From: Pseudanabaena sp.
Lineage (GTDB): Bacteria; Cyanobacteriota; Cyanobacteriia; Pseudanabaenales; Pseudanabaenaceae
Assembly: GCA_003249015.1 (NCBI GenBank)
Contig: QBLS01000008.1
Coordinates: 1-64,000, forward strand
DNA length: 64,000 nucleotides
Direction: 5' to 3'
Numbering within the stretch: position 1 is the first letter of the stretch; each line of letters starts with the position of its first letter. The translations under genes were made by a program, and so were the position numbers. The notes beneath the pieces were generated by a model. That model searched no databases. It had not been told where the DNA came from and saw only the letters and a list, made by a program, of their open reading frames with translations. This document shows positions 26,944 through 36,282 of the stretch, in pieces.

Positions 26944-27030
26944 TGATTTAGGTTTGAGCGCAAAGCACTGTAAATTGCTGTAATATTTGCTTTTAATACA
27001 AAAAATACCCTAAATAAATCCTGTGAGATT

Positions 27031-27546
27031 ATGAAACTTCGGCAATTAATAACAAATTCTCTCTTAGCCATAGTCTTGTTCTTAATCCCCTTAGCAAGCC
27101 TGACTCAACTAACCCCAATCGCCGAAGCTGCTAGCTCAACTAGCGTGACAAAATCAATTTTGAATGAGGCAGACGGTGAGGACTTCTCAGGAAAAAGTCT
27201 AATCAGGGCAGAATTTAACAATACAACTTTTAAAAATATTAATTTTACTAACGCCGACTTACGGGGAGCTTTATTTAATGGAGTTCTTCTGGATGGCGCC
27301 AATCTTCATGGAGTAAATTTCAGCTCAGGGATAGCCTATGTGTCTAGATTTAAAGATGTAGACCTGACTGATGCCATTCTTACCGATAGCAATATGCTGC
27401 GATCGACCTTTGACAATGTCAATGTTACGGGTGCAGATTTCACTGACGCTCTGCTAAGTACCCAAGATATTAAGAAGCTCTGCGTCAATGCTTCTGGGAC
27501 AAACTCCAAAACTGGAGTTGATACCCGTGAGTCCCTTGGCTGCTAG
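27031..27546 (+). CDS. Secreted pentapeptide-repeat protein
   Basis: 171 residues from ATG 27031. A signal peptide (NSLLAIVLFLIPLASLTQLTP, cleavage after AEAAS or close by) precedes about 20 A(D/N)Lxx-type pentapeptides (for example NFTNADLRGALFNGVLLDGANLHG) that fold as a right-handed beta helix. The C-terminus has two cysteines (KLCVNA and SLGC). Likely located in the thylakoid lumen or periplasm; lumenal pentapeptide proteins are common in cyanobacteria. Function unknown. A palindromic repeat follows. Confidence 0.88.
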   Translation: MKLRQLITNSLLAIVLFLIPLASLTQLTPIAEAASSTSVTKSILNEADGEDFSGKSLIRAEFNNTTFKNINFTNADLRGALFNGVLLDGANLHGVNFSSGIAYVSRFKDVDLTDAILTDSNMLRSTFDNVNVTGADFTDALLSTQDIKKLCVNASGTNSKTGVDTRESLGC

Positions 27547-27553
27547 AAAGAAT

Positions 27554-27605
27554 GCTTCGACTTCGCTCAGCCATCGTATGCCGATGGCTGAGCGAAGTCG
27601 AAGCC
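27554..27605. repeat. Family F palindrome (GAGCGAAGTCGAAGC type)
   Basis: Arms gcttcgacttcgctcagcca / tggctgagcgaagtcgaagc. It lies between the convergent pentapeptide gene and kaiC and could terminate both. Related copy at 59235-59280. Confidence 0.8.
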
Positions 27606-27619
27606 CGAAGTGTCGCCAC

Positions 27620-29200
27620 CTATTCAAGGGGTTCTACCGCAACCCCGCGAATAATTCTGGATAGTTCTGATTTCTCATCAACCGATACTCGCGTGGGGGA
27701 GCCGCTTAAAATGCGCTCAAACCCTTGGAACGAATCCTTAATCTGTGCGCCTTGATCAGTAATGATGTATTCACGAATACGGCTATCATGGCGTGAACCG
27801 CGCATCTTAAAGACATTAACTGCCCTCGACATTTGACCACGAATCTCCACATATTGCAGCAAGATAATTGTGTCTGTGATTGTCGAAATATGGGATTCGG
27901 TAATCGAGTGCGATCCCATAAATTGATCGGTGGTATTGGTAAATAGTCCCGTAATTTCCTCTTGCTTCACATAGCCAGTTAAGCCGATTACAAACTGCCT
28001 GAAGGTGTTATTGCTGACCCCCCGCGCTAGTGCCGAAAGTGAATCGATCGCAATTCGAGATGGCTTAAATGTCTCAATTTCCGATTTGATCACTTGGAGG
28101 TGATCCTCTAGACCAGAGGACTCAGGATAGACGCAGATAATTTTAAGCAGTCCCGAACTTTCCCACTTATCAAAATCTGTACCCCATGATGAAGCATTGC
28201 GCGTAAGCTGCTGGCGGGACTCTTCGTAGGCAAACAAGATAGCCCGTTCACCGTTCTCACAGCCATTTTCAATAAATTTACTGACCATGAGGGTTTTGCC
28301 AGTACCCGTTGCGCCTGTAGTAAGAATGATCGAGTCTTTGAAATAACCACCGCCACACATTTCATCAAGGGTGGCAATACCTGAAGAGACTCTTGTATTA
28401 GAAGATTTTTGCGTAAGTCGCATCGCTCCCAACGGAAATATATTGATGCCTTTGCTCGTCATCGTGAAGGGAAATTCCCCTTTCATGTGGGTTGTACCGC
28501 GCAATTTAAGGATCTCGGCGGTACGGTGGCGGCGTTCACCATCCAGCACATTTCTAAGAATAATTACGTTATCGGATACAAATTCTTCTACCCCAAATCT
28601 CGCAACGGGCCCATATTCCAGCTCGCGCTCAGTAGTCATAACTGTAGTAACACCGAGGGATTTGAGGCGGGCGACAATTCTAAATATTTCGCGGCGCACC
28701 AAGCCAAGGGAGTCATATTGTTGAAATATGGCAGTCATGGAGTCAATGGAGATCCGCTTGGCTTTGTATTTAATAATTGCGTACTGGATACGTTCGATGA
28801 GCGCCGAAAGATCGAAGTCTCCCACCACCTCCTGTCCTTCGGGATCAGGAGATGCATCAAGGATAAATAACCTGCCTTGGTCGATCAGTTCTTGGAGATC
28901 CCAGTTAAAGCTGTGGGCATTTTTAATAATGTCTGAGGGAGACTCCTCAAAGGTGACAAACACACCATGCTCATCTAGTCCTGTGATGCCATTGTAGAGA
29001 AACTGCATGGCAAGTAAGGTTTTCCCAGTCCCAGAAGTACCGCTTACAAGTGTAGATCGACCCTTAGGCAGTCCCCCGTGAGTGATATCATCTAGCCCCT
29101 CAATCATGGTGCGTAACTTCTGTACACCTAGCTCTTGGCGTTTTTTATCGTTGCTATCACTGCTGCTTTCGTAGTTGTTATCTAAAGTGGAGCTAGTCAT
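27620..29200 (-). CDS. kaiC: Circadian clock ATPase/kinase KaiC
   Basis: 526 residues from ATG 29200, which overlaps the kaiB stop (ATGACTAG); a TTG 6 nt upstream is less likely. Two RecA-like halves: CI with Walker [13 protein letters not shown] and TFEESPSDI, and CII with [13 protein letters not shown] and YEESRQQL. The autophosphorylation pair is present in SHISTITDT (Ser-Thr, equivalent to S431/T432 of Synechococcus elongatus). The C-terminal A-loop region ([26 protein letters not shown]) is complete. KaiC cycles through phosphorylation with a period of about a day, driven by KaiA and KaiB, and controls global transcription through SasA/CikA-RpaA. Confidence 0.99.
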   Translation of the reverse strand: MTSSTLDNNYESSSDSNDKKRQELGVQKLRTMIEGLDDITHGGLPKGRSTLVSGTSGTGKTLLAMQFLYNGITGLDEHGVFVTFEESPSDIIKNAHSFNWDLQELIDQGRLFILDASPDPEGQEVVGDFDLSALIERIQYAIIKYKAKRISIDSMTAIFQQYDSLGLVRREIFRIVARLKSLGVTTVMTTERELEYGPVARFGVEEFVSDNVIILRNVLDGERRHRTAEILKLRGTTHMKGEFPFTMTSKGINIFPLGAMRLTQKSSNTRVSSGIATLDEMCGGGYFKDSIILTTGATGTGKTLMVSKFIENGCENGERAILFAYEESRQQLTRNASSWGTDFDKWESSGLLKIICVYPESSGLEDHLQVIKSEIETFKPSRIAIDSLSALARGVSNNTFRQFVIGLTGYVKQEEITGLFTNTTDQFMGSHSITESHISTITDTIILLQYVEIRGQMSRAVNVFKMRGSRHDSRIREYIITDQGAQIKDSFQGFERILSGSPTRVSVDEKSELSRIIRGVAVEPLE

Positions 29201-29492
29201 TGCCAATTAATTCCTCGTAAAGTAAATCTAATCCAATTAACACTTTTTCGCGATCTGAAAGATCACCAATAATTTTTCTAACAGGCGGCGGTAGAACCTT
29301 TGCTAAGGTTGGAGTTGCAAGTATTTTGTCCTCTTCGGCTAGCTGAGGATTTTTGAGTACGTCAATCACTTTTAAGGTGTAAACTCCCTGAAACTCTTTT
29401 TCAAGAATGTCATTGAGCATTTTTAACGCTCTTACTGAGTTTGGCGTGTTACCTGCAACATATAATTTGAGAACGTAAGTTTTACGAATCAT
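29193..29492 (-). CDS. kaiB: Circadian clock protein KaiB
   Basis: 99 residues from ATG 29492, normal length. Thioredoxin-like fold with [21 protein letters not shown] and the fold-switching C-terminal half ([34 protein letters not shown]). In its rare fold KaiB binds phosphorylated KaiC and sequesters KaiA, starting dephosphorylation. It overlaps kaiC by 8 nt, so the two are translated together. A 180-nt gap to kaiA contains two palindromes that may be part of a kaiBC promoter. Confidence 0.99.
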   Translation of the reverse strand: MIRKTYVLKLYVAGNTPNSVRALKMLNDILEKEFQGVYTLKVIDVLKNPQLAEEDKILATPTLAKVLPPPVRKIIGDLSDREKVLIGLDLLYEELIGND

Positions 29493-29574
29493 TTCATTAA
29501 ATTTGGTGGCTTCGGCTATTTATAACGTAATCTCTTAAACTTGTGTCGAACAAATCTTTGCATTTATTCGTATA

Positions 29575-29594
29575 TGACAACGTTGGGGTTGTCA
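29575..29594. promoter_or_regulatory. Perfect inverted repeat upstream of kaiB
   Basis: TGACAAC-N6-GTTGTCA, 83 nt upstream of the kaiB ATG in the kaiA-kaiB spacer. Size and symmetry suit a dimeric regulator. No known consensus is claimed. Confidence 0.45.
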
Positions 29595-29646
29595 GTGGCT
29601 GAGAAAAAACTCAAAACCCTTACTAGGTTTGATTTTATATTTGCCC

Positions 29647-29662
29647 ATGGGTATGTACCCAT
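29647..29662. promoter_or_regulatory. Palindrome after kaiA stop
   Basis: ATGGGTA-TG-TACCCAT, perfect 7-bp arms, 10 nt beyond the kaiA stop. Too short and T-poor for a good terminator; it may be an operator for kaiBC. Confidence 0.35.
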
Positions 29663-29672
29663 AGGAATGTCT

Positions 29673-30560
29673 TTAAGATCTAGGGATAGATCGCCTGTAT
29701 AACTCGCACAGGTGAGCAATCATATCTATAAGCGTAATTCGATAGTCTAGCAAGATTTCATCATTACGTCCCTCTAGTCTAAGTTGCTTGGCAAATTCGT
29801 CCATCAATTCCATGTGAATTTCAAGGACTTGAGACACGGAAATATCTGCAAAGAAAGAAAGATTTACAAATTCATCGATCTTTTGATTTAGGTCGTCATT
29901 TTTTTCTTGAAAATATTCAAGAATGATCGACCGATAGATATTTTTTAGCCTTCCAATATATTCCTTTCTATCTTCGGGGGATAGATTACGAAGAAATAAT
30001 CGTGAGTCTCGCTTGTAATACACCCCCAGATACCCCAATCTCTCATTAAGTTTTTCTGCTAATCTTTGTTGTTGAACACTTAAGGATTCGGAAGCCGTAT
30101 TATGTGGAATATTCACATAAACTTGATGTCTGACTTCGGGAGAAATTTTGATGAATGTAGCGATCGCCTGATCGATGATCGTTGGTAAGTCAGCAAGCTG
30201 CTCAAGATTAATGCTGATACTAGCTTGATAAAAGTCCTTAGCATCAGTTCGGGAGTCTCCCGATTCGTGGTGGAGTTCACCATACTCTTGAAGCTTGTCC
30301 AGAACCAGAATGGTTGGCACAAAAATATTTTGTGTACCCAGACGATCAACAGCATTTTCAGTGTCTTTAAAAAGAATTAAACAATCTTGTCCATCTTCGT
30401 CTTTTGTTAGTAGATTTATTAATGATTCTAAATTGTCAATAATGGTAACGGTATAACGATCCTCTGGCAAACAATCAGCTAGAGTCGATTGCATTTGATT
30501 GACTTGATCTTCTGCTACTAGGCAGCATACTTGGAGGCTAGTCAAAACAGGCACGGGCAA
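29673..30560 (-). CDS. kaiA: Circadian clock protein KaiA
   Basis: 295 residues from TTG 30560; a GTG at 30554 is equally possible, and neither has a clear Shine-Dalgarno. The N-terminal half (about 10-135) is the divergent pseudo-receiver. The C-terminal half (RLAEKLNERLGYLGVYYKRD, FVNLSFFADISVSQVLEIHMELMDEFAKQLRLEGRNDEILLDYRLT-like region ending RRSIP) is the conserved four-helix KaiC-binding domain. Full length, unlike the shortened KaiA of some Nostoc relatives. KaiA stimulates KaiC autophosphorylation by pulling out its A-loop. Divergent from a hybrid kinase gene. Confidence 0.97.
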   Translation of the reverse strand: MPVPVLTSLQVCCLVAEDQVNQMQSTLADCLPEDRYTVTIIDNLESLINLLTKDEDGQDCLILFKDTENAVDRLGTQNIFVPTILVLDKLQEYGELHHESGDSRTDAKDFYQASISINLEQLADLPTIIDQAIATFIKISPEVRHQVYVNIPHNTASESLSVQQQRLAEKLNERLGYLGVYYKRDSRLFLRNLSPEDRKEYIGRLKNIYRSIILEYFQEKNDDLNQKIDEFVNLSFFADISVSQVLEIHMELMDEFAKQLRLEGRNDEILLDYRITLIDMIAHLCELYRRSIPRS

Positions 30561-30716
30561 TTGGCGAGTTGAATTGGTTTGGGGTTGATCTTAATCTTTA
30601 TTTTCGCACTTAAATAGCAAAACCATGTGAGATTGGAGTTGTCCTACATCTAAAAATTTATCGATAGGTGGTGATCAAAAGCACCTACTAATAATAAACC
30701 TCAAGGGTTTCAGCAT

Positions 30717-33083
30717 ATGGACTCCCTCATCCTAAATCAGTCTTTAGAAATATATGGACAGTCTCTAGTAGCTACTTGCCAACTGTCTAGTTTGACTTCT
30801 GAAGCCTTAAGCCTCCTCAAGAAAGGGTGGTCACATATTGTGGTGCTAAATCAGGAAGGGCAGCCACAGGGATTGTTTAGTGCGCGATCGCTACTAAATT
30901 GGCAGTCAAGCTCCGATGTTCATGTGTTTACGGCTCCATCAGTCACTTTGGATGATGTTGATCTAGAGCCACTGCCCGCCATTGCTATGTCAATGACCGT
31001 AGCTGATCTTTTAAATAGGATTTCCCAATATCGCCACTCTGCGGAAAATTGGGCTTTAGTGGATGATCGGGGAAATTTCACGGGAATTTTGGAGGTTTCA
31101 GTTTTATTAAAGGCTCTGTTGCAGATGGAGATGAATCAGAGTCCATCGATCGCCTCTTTACTGCTGCCCTTGGTTTACCAGTTTCCTCTGCCTGTAATGC
31201 TAAGAGACGATCAGGGCAATATTGTTGGTATGAATGCAGCTTGGCGCAATAGCCTGCATACAAGTCTGCCTAGCAATCCCCTCAACACTGCTGAGCCTAA
31301 TGCCGAGATGATGCTAGAAGACAGATCACAGTTGCTCGCTCCAACGATACCCTTCACCCATCAGTTTTGTACGACTGATGGTGAGTCTTTTACTTGGCAA
31401 GTGGTGAATGTGGCTTTGCATGGCAGCTTGCAGGGACTGGAGTTAGCGATCGCCTATGACATCACCGCCCAAAAGAACCTCGCTCAAGAATTATCAGGGC
31501 TAAGTCGAGTCAAGGATGAATTTTTGACCTGTATTAATCACGAACTTAAGACTCCCCTCACCTCGGTAATTGGGATTGCCAGTTTGCTTAGCAATAGCAC
31601 CTTCGGCGAGTTGAACGATCGCCAAAGTCGATATGTGAAAATGATTCACCAGAGTGGTCGGCAGTTAGTATCGATTATTGACAATATTTTTGACCTTGCT
31701 AAAGCTGAGTCGGGGCAACTGGAACTCTATACCGAAATGGTTTCTGTTAAAGAGGTATGCCAAAAAAGTATCCAACAGGTCAAGAAATTAGTTCAACAGG
31801 ACTCGACTATTTTCCGAAATTACACCTTTGAGGAAGGCTGGGAACTAGATATTCAGTTAGATATTGAGGCAACGGTACAAACTATCGTCGCCGATCAGAC
31901 CAGACTGCAACAAATGCTGGTTAATCTCTTATCAAATGCCTTTAAATTTAGTTTTTTCCCTTCAGAATTAGTTGACGACTTACCCCCAATTCCGCCACAG
32001 ATTGGAATTAAGGTGCGATGGTGGGAGGGTTGGCTGGCACTGACGGTATGGGATCAGGGCATTGGCATTCCCGAAGAAAAGCAATGCTTAGTATTTCAGA
32101 AATTTCAACAGGTGGAAAATGTGCTGACTCGCCGCTTTGAAGGCACAGGAGCAAGCCTGTTGCTAACCCGCCACTTGGCGCGTTTACATGGGGGAGACAT
32201 TACCTTTGTTTCCCAAGTAGATGTGGGTAGTCAGTTTACGATTTTATTGCCTCCAGAGCCAAACAGCCCTGTACGGCAATCTAAGTTAATTGATGCGAGT
32301 CAGCAGCAGATCCCCCATAGTCAGAGTCGTCTAGTGCTGGTGGTGGAGACTTCAACGGAGGCAGTAGAACTATTGAGAAGTAACCTGACTAATTTGGACT
32401 ATCAGGTCGTAATTGCGCGATCAGGAACAGAAGCTTTGGAAAAAGCGCGGCGCTTGCAACCTTGTCTAATTTTGCTAAGCCCTGATGTGCCAATGCTATC
32501 GGGTTGGGATGTCTTGGCTCTGCTCAAAGGAGATTCGGTTACGCGGCATATCAAGGTCGTGATGATGAAGCGTGCCGATGAACCCAAAATACATACCCAT
32601 CAAGCCGATGGCATCCTCTTAAAGCCGATTAAACCAGAGGAATTAAACAAATTTTTGCCTTACTACCCATCCATACCAAAATCTTTCAAGATTATCTATC
32701 TAAATCAAAACATTGCTGACCCTTATCTCCATTTACTCCAAGAGCTAGGACATAGCTTGATCGAGGCTGATAATTTACAACAGGGCGAAGTTTTAGCTAA
32801 TATCTGGCAACCAGATCTATTTTTGCTGGACGGAGATAGCCAATTTTTGCTTGATCATTTAGAGCAGATTAATCATCTAGAACGCATATCAGATTTGCCG
32901 ATTTTACTAATTACTAAGTCAGTTATTGCTGAAATTAATTGGTTGCAGAGTCGATTTAATAAATTAAGTTTGCATGATTGTGTGGGTCTAGATCTGACCA
33001 CTAGCGATCGCGCTACTATCTTGCTTGCCTTGCATCAAGGCATTATGACTATAGTCAGTCGCACTACACCAATACAGGTTTAA
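30717..33083 (+). CDS. Hybrid histidine kinase: CBS pair-PAS-HK-two receiver-like domains
   Basis: 788 residues from ATG 30717. Residues 15-140 look like a CBS pair (WSHIVVLNQEGQPQGLFSARSLL and WALVDDRGNFTGILEVSVLL). PAS-like segment about 155-255, then HisKA with the phospho-His in FLTCINHELKTPLTSVIG (about 275) and HATPase with NLLSNAFKFS and WDQGIGIPEE; the G2 box is altered (FEGTGASLLLTR). From about 538 come two receiver-like domains. In the first, the usual phospho-Asp is replaced by Ser (LILLSPDVPMLSGWD) and the acidic pair by VVETS. The second keeps an Asp (LFLLDGDS). It is divergent from kaiA (156-bp shared promoter region). A clock link is an inference from position. Confidence 0.85.
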   Translation: MDSLILNQSLEIYGQSLVATCQLSSLTSEALSLLKKGWSHIVVLNQEGQPQGLFSARSLLNWQSSSDVHVFTAPSVTLDDVDLEPLPAIAMSMTVADLLNRISQYRHSAENWALVDDRGNFTGILEVSVLLKALLQMEMNQSPSIASLLLPLVYQFPLPVMLRDDQGNIVGMNAAWRNSLHTSLPSNPLNTAEPNAEMMLEDRSQLLAPTIPFTHQFCTTDGESFTWQVVNVALHGSLQGLELAIAYDITAQKNLAQELSGLSRVKDEFLTCINHELKTPLTSVIGIASLLSNSTFGELNDRQSRYVKMIHQSGRQLVSIIDNIFDLAKAESGQLELYTEMVSVKEVCQKSIQQVKKLVQQDSTIFRNYTFEEGWELDIQLDIEATVQTIVADQTRLQQMLVNLLSNAFKFSFFPSELVDDLPPIPPQIGIKVRWWEGWLALTVWDQGIGIPEEKQCLVFQKFQQVENVLTRRFEGTGASLLLTRHLARLHGGDITFVSQVDVGSQFTILLPPEPNSPVRQSKLIDASQQQIPHSQSRLVLVVETSTEAVELLRSNLTNLDYQVVIARSGTEALEKARRLQPCLILLSPDVPMLSGWDVLALLKGDSVTRHIKVVMMKRADEPKIHTHQADGILLKPIKPEELNKFLPYYPSIPKSFKIIYLNQNIADPYLHLLQELGHSLIEADNLQQGEVLANIWQPDLFLLDGDSQFLLDHLEQINHLERISDLPILLITKSVIAEINWLQSRFNKLSLHDCVGLDLTTSDRATILLALHQGIMTIVSRTTPIQV

Positions 33084-33530
33084 AGTTTTTGTGGTTATCT
33101 ACTTGCAAGAAAAATTCAAAATTTGTCTAAATACCAAGCAAAGAAATAGCGTAGCCATTTCTTTATCTAACAATCTTGACTGAGTTTGGGTTTTAATTCA
33201 CAAAAGTGTAGTTATACTTTTGTGAATTGGTATAATTAAGTGTAAGCCAGTTAAATGTTTGAGCCATTTCGCCGAGCATAATCCGTAATAAATTAAGTTA
33301 AATTAAAGCCTAAGCTAAGTTTATGTATACTTATTTTTCATATTTTGTAGTCATAAGTCTATTTATGCTGAGGCTTCAAGCAAAAACCAGAAGAGAGTGG
33401 GGGTGCAAGGTGCCACAACTCTCTTCTGGTTTTTGTTAGGGCTATATTCCTGAAATCCACAAAAGTATTGGCGTAATTTCGTTAATTAGTCTAAGTGTTT
33501 ACACAGTTAATTTAATGAGTATCAACCACC
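33084..33530. other. 447-bp spacer with palindromic repeats
   Basis: 33138-33167: family E hairpin (gcaaagaaatagcgtagcca / ...gccatttctttatc). 33195-33228: family D inverted repeat (aattcacaaaagtgta...tacttttgtgaatt). 33385-33440: hairpin aaaaaccagaagagagt / actctcttctggttttt. No gene seen. Confidence 0.6.
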
Positions 33531-36182
33531 ATGAATCAACAGGCTGAGTCCTTAGATTATGACAATAATATTGGGGCTGAAGCCATTCAAGTAGGAATCA
33601 TGCACTTTTTGAGTGGAGTTTCCGAATCTAGAGAAACTCTGGTCAAGGAAGCGGCGTTAATGGCGATCGCCGAAATCAATCAATCGGGCGGCTTACTTGG
33701 TAAAACCATTGAACCGTTGGTATTTGATATTGCTGAACCTGAAAGTAATATATCGGCTCAGACTAGACATTTATTAGTAGATTTAGGCGTTAAGCATATA
33801 TTTGGGCTGGGTTCTTCAGCGCTACGTAAAAAAATCAACCCAATTCTGGAGAAACACCAAGCTCAACTTTGGTATCCCTACGCCTATGAAGGATTAGAAC
33901 TATCTAAAAATGTCTTCTATATGGGAGCTTGCCCCAATCAAGTTGTCCAACCTGCTATTAATTGGTTGCTCCAACACAAAGGCGATCGCCTGTTTTTAAT
34001 AAGTACCGATGGAACCTACTCCCGCACCCTGAGTAAAATTATTCGTGCGCAGGTCAAGCAGCAAAATGGTTCCTTGATTTGTGAAGAATATATTCCTGCT
34101 GACCATTACAACTATCAAGAATGTATCAGCAAAATCAAACAGATGGCTCCTGATGCAGTGATAAATACATTGACGTCAGAACATACTACTAAATTTTTGT
34201 ATGACTATGCGGCGGCTGGACTGAGGGCAAGTAGCCGACCTATTTTGTCGATGCGCTTAAGCGAATTAGAGCTTCAGCAAATTTCCCAGCAAAGTGATTT
34301 ATTCCAAGGTGATTTTGAGATGTCTTCTTTAGCAGGGCATCTTGCCAGCGCTAACTATTTTTCATGTTTAGATAATCCTCAAAATCAAGAATTTTTACGT
34401 AAGGCGAGTACTTGGTTTGGACAAAATTCTGAGCAAACTACCTTGGCAGCTAATGCCGCGATGCAAACTGCCTACACGCAAGTTCTCTTTTGGAAACAGG
34501 CGGTCGAACTAGCTCAGAGTTTTGATGTGGTCGCGGTACGTCGAGCGGCTTATGACCAGATCTATGCTACTCCTGCGGGAAAAATAATCTGCGAACGCAA
34601 TCATCACATTTGGACAGCCTGCCACGTCGCTGAGGTTAACTCCACAGGCAAGTTAGAGATTGTTTACAGCACCGACTCCATCCAGCCTTTGCCTTGGTTG
34701 GGAGCCGAAGAGTTGAATCCAAATAACTCGAATATCGTAATTGAGATGCTTGCTGATATCACACAGGGTATTCAGCAAAGCTGGCAATTAGAGAACGACG
34801 CTCAAGAACTAGAATTTCAAATTGCTCAACTATTGGGGCGCGGTCAGGGTAAAGGACGGAATCAACTAGCGCCAGAAATTACCCGCGCCGCCATGTCCAA
34901 AATGTTTAAGGCAAACCAAAGACTGCTCAAGGCTCAAGCAGATCTGCTTAGTGTTGAGGGAGCCTTACGCGAAGCCAATGACCTGTTGGAACAGCGAATT
35001 GAACAACGCACCGTCCAGTTACAAAAAACAATTAAGCGCCTGCAAAATGAAGCGGCAGAACGACAACAGGCTGAGTCGCAATTGCGAGAGAGTCAACAGC
35101 GCTTTTCAGCAATCGCGGATAATGTGCCTGGGGTCGTATATCGGGCGGTACTGCACCCTGATGGTGCGGTATCTATGCCCTATATCAGCCCCCGCACACA
35201 GGAGATCTTTGGCATTTCTGTAAGCGAGTTTACAGAACATTTAGAGTGGGTATTTGATATGGCACATCCTGAAGATCGTGCCGAGCTAAATGAAATGGTC
35301 AGAGTTTCAGCGGAAGAGTTGGTTTCTTTTGAGCATGAATATCGAGTTTCTAGCTTGTTTGAGAAAGTGAAATGGGTGCGAATTATCTCACAGCCCCACC
35401 GCAATCAAGAAGGTGACACAATTTGGGATGGTGTGATTATCGATATCAGTCACCAAAAAGAAATCGAAGAGTCTTTACGTGCTGAGCAGGAGAAATCAGA
35501 AAATCTGCTGTTAAATATGTTGCCGCAGGAGATCGTCCGCCAATTAAAGTCTGGGAGCAATACGATCGCCTCACGAGCCGATAATGTCACGATTTTATTT
35601 GCTGATATCGTCGATTTTACGACCCTAGCCACTCGCGTTTCTCCCAATGAGTTGGTGAGTATGCTTAATCATATTTTTTCCTCCTTTGATGTCCTCGCCG
35701 ATCAGTTGGGATTGGAGAAAATTAAAACTATTGGTGATGCCTATATGGTGGTCGGTGGTCTGCCTACGGCAAGAGAAGATCATGCAGAAGCGATCGCGGA
35801 AATGGCGATCGCCATGCAGAGGGTAGTTATGCAATTTAAGCGCGATGAGCAAGAATCATTCCGATTACGGATCGGGATCAATACAGGCTCAGTCGTGGCT
35901 GGTGTAATTGGAATCCGCAAGTTTATCTATGATCTCTGGGGTGATGCGGTCAACATCGCCAGTCGCATGGAGTCCCACGGAATCGCAGGTGGTATTCAAG
36001 TTACCGAAACAACCTACGAGCTACTCAAAGATAAATATTCTTTTTGGCATCGCGGCAAGGTATTTATCAAGGGTCGAGGAGAAATGGATACCTATATGCT
36101 GCTTGATAACATATCCTCTTTGCAGATCCCCAGCATCGAAGACTTAGAAGTAAATAGCGAAATTGTCTTGGGAGTAATGTAA
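33531..36182 (+). CDS. UrtA-like sensor-PAS-adenylate cyclase fusion
   Basis: 883 residues from ATG 33531. Residues 18-400 match the urea/short-chain-amide binding proteins (UrtA/AmiC type): VGIMHFLSGVSESRETLVKEA, AQLWYPYAYEGLELSKNVFY and GACPNQVVQPAINWLL. There is no signal peptide or transmembrane helix, so the domain should be cytosolic. A coiled coil (about 430-520) and a PAS domain (about 525-645) lead to a class III cyclase (670-860): LFADIVDFTTL with metal Asp residues, Lys in EKIKTIGDAYM and Asp in YDLWGDAVNIASRM, the pair that specifies ATP over GTP. Expected product: cAMP, controlled by a bound amide-like ligand. The ligand is inferred. Confidence 0.88.
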   Translation: MNQQAESLDYDNNIGAEAIQVGIMHFLSGVSESRETLVKEAALMAIAEINQSGGLLGKTIEPLVFDIAEPESNISAQTRHLLVDLGVKHIFGLGSSALRKKINPILEKHQAQLWYPYAYEGLELSKNVFYMGACPNQVVQPAINWLLQHKGDRLFLISTDGTYSRTLSKIIRAQVKQQNGSLICEEYIPADHYNYQECISKIKQMAPDAVINTLTSEHTTKFLYDYAAAGLRASSRPILSMRLSELELQQISQQSDLFQGDFEMSSLAGHLASANYFSCLDNPQNQEFLRKASTWFGQNSEQTTLAANAAMQTAYTQVLFWKQAVELAQSFDVVAVRRAAYDQIYATPAGKIICERNHHIWTACHVAEVNSTGKLEIVYSTDSIQPLPWLGAEELNPNNSNIVIEMLADITQGIQQSWQLENDAQELEFQIAQLLGRGQGKGRNQLAPEITRAAMSKMFKANQRLLKAQADLLSVEGALREANDLLEQRIEQRTVQLQKTIKRLQNEAAERQQAESQLRESQQRFSAIADNVPGVVYRAVLHPDGAVSMPYISPRTQEIFGISVSEFTEHLEWVFDMAHPEDRAELNEMVRVSAEELVSFEHEYRVSSLFEKVKWVRIISQPHRNQEGDTIWDGVIIDISHQKEIEESLRAEQEKSENLLLNMLPQEIVRQLKSGSNTIASRADNVTILFADIVDFTTLATRVSPNELVSMLNHIFSSFDVLADQLGLEKIKTIGDAYMVVGGLPTAREDHAEAIAEMAIAMQRVVMQFKRDEQESFRLRIGINTGSVVAGVIGIRKFIYDLWGDAVNIASRMESHGIAGGIQVTETTYELLKDKYSFWHRGKVFIKGRGEMDTYMLLDNISSLQIPSIEDLEVNSEIVLGVM

Positions 36183-36186
36183 TACC

Positions 36187-36253
36187 AAATAAAGAAATGG
36201 CTACGCCATTTCTTTATTTAAGATCTGGCGGTGCTCCGCGCCGCCAGATCTTA
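36187..36253. repeat. Family E hairpin and terminator after the cyclase gene
   Basis: 36187-36219: aaataaagaaatggc-tac-gccatttctttattt. 36221-36253: aagatctggcggtgctccgcgccgccagatctt. The cyclase stop TAA is the start of the taataccaaat edge of the family E element. Confidence 0.75.
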
Positions 36254-36282
36254 TCTTACTTGGGCTTTTCACTTGGCGACCT

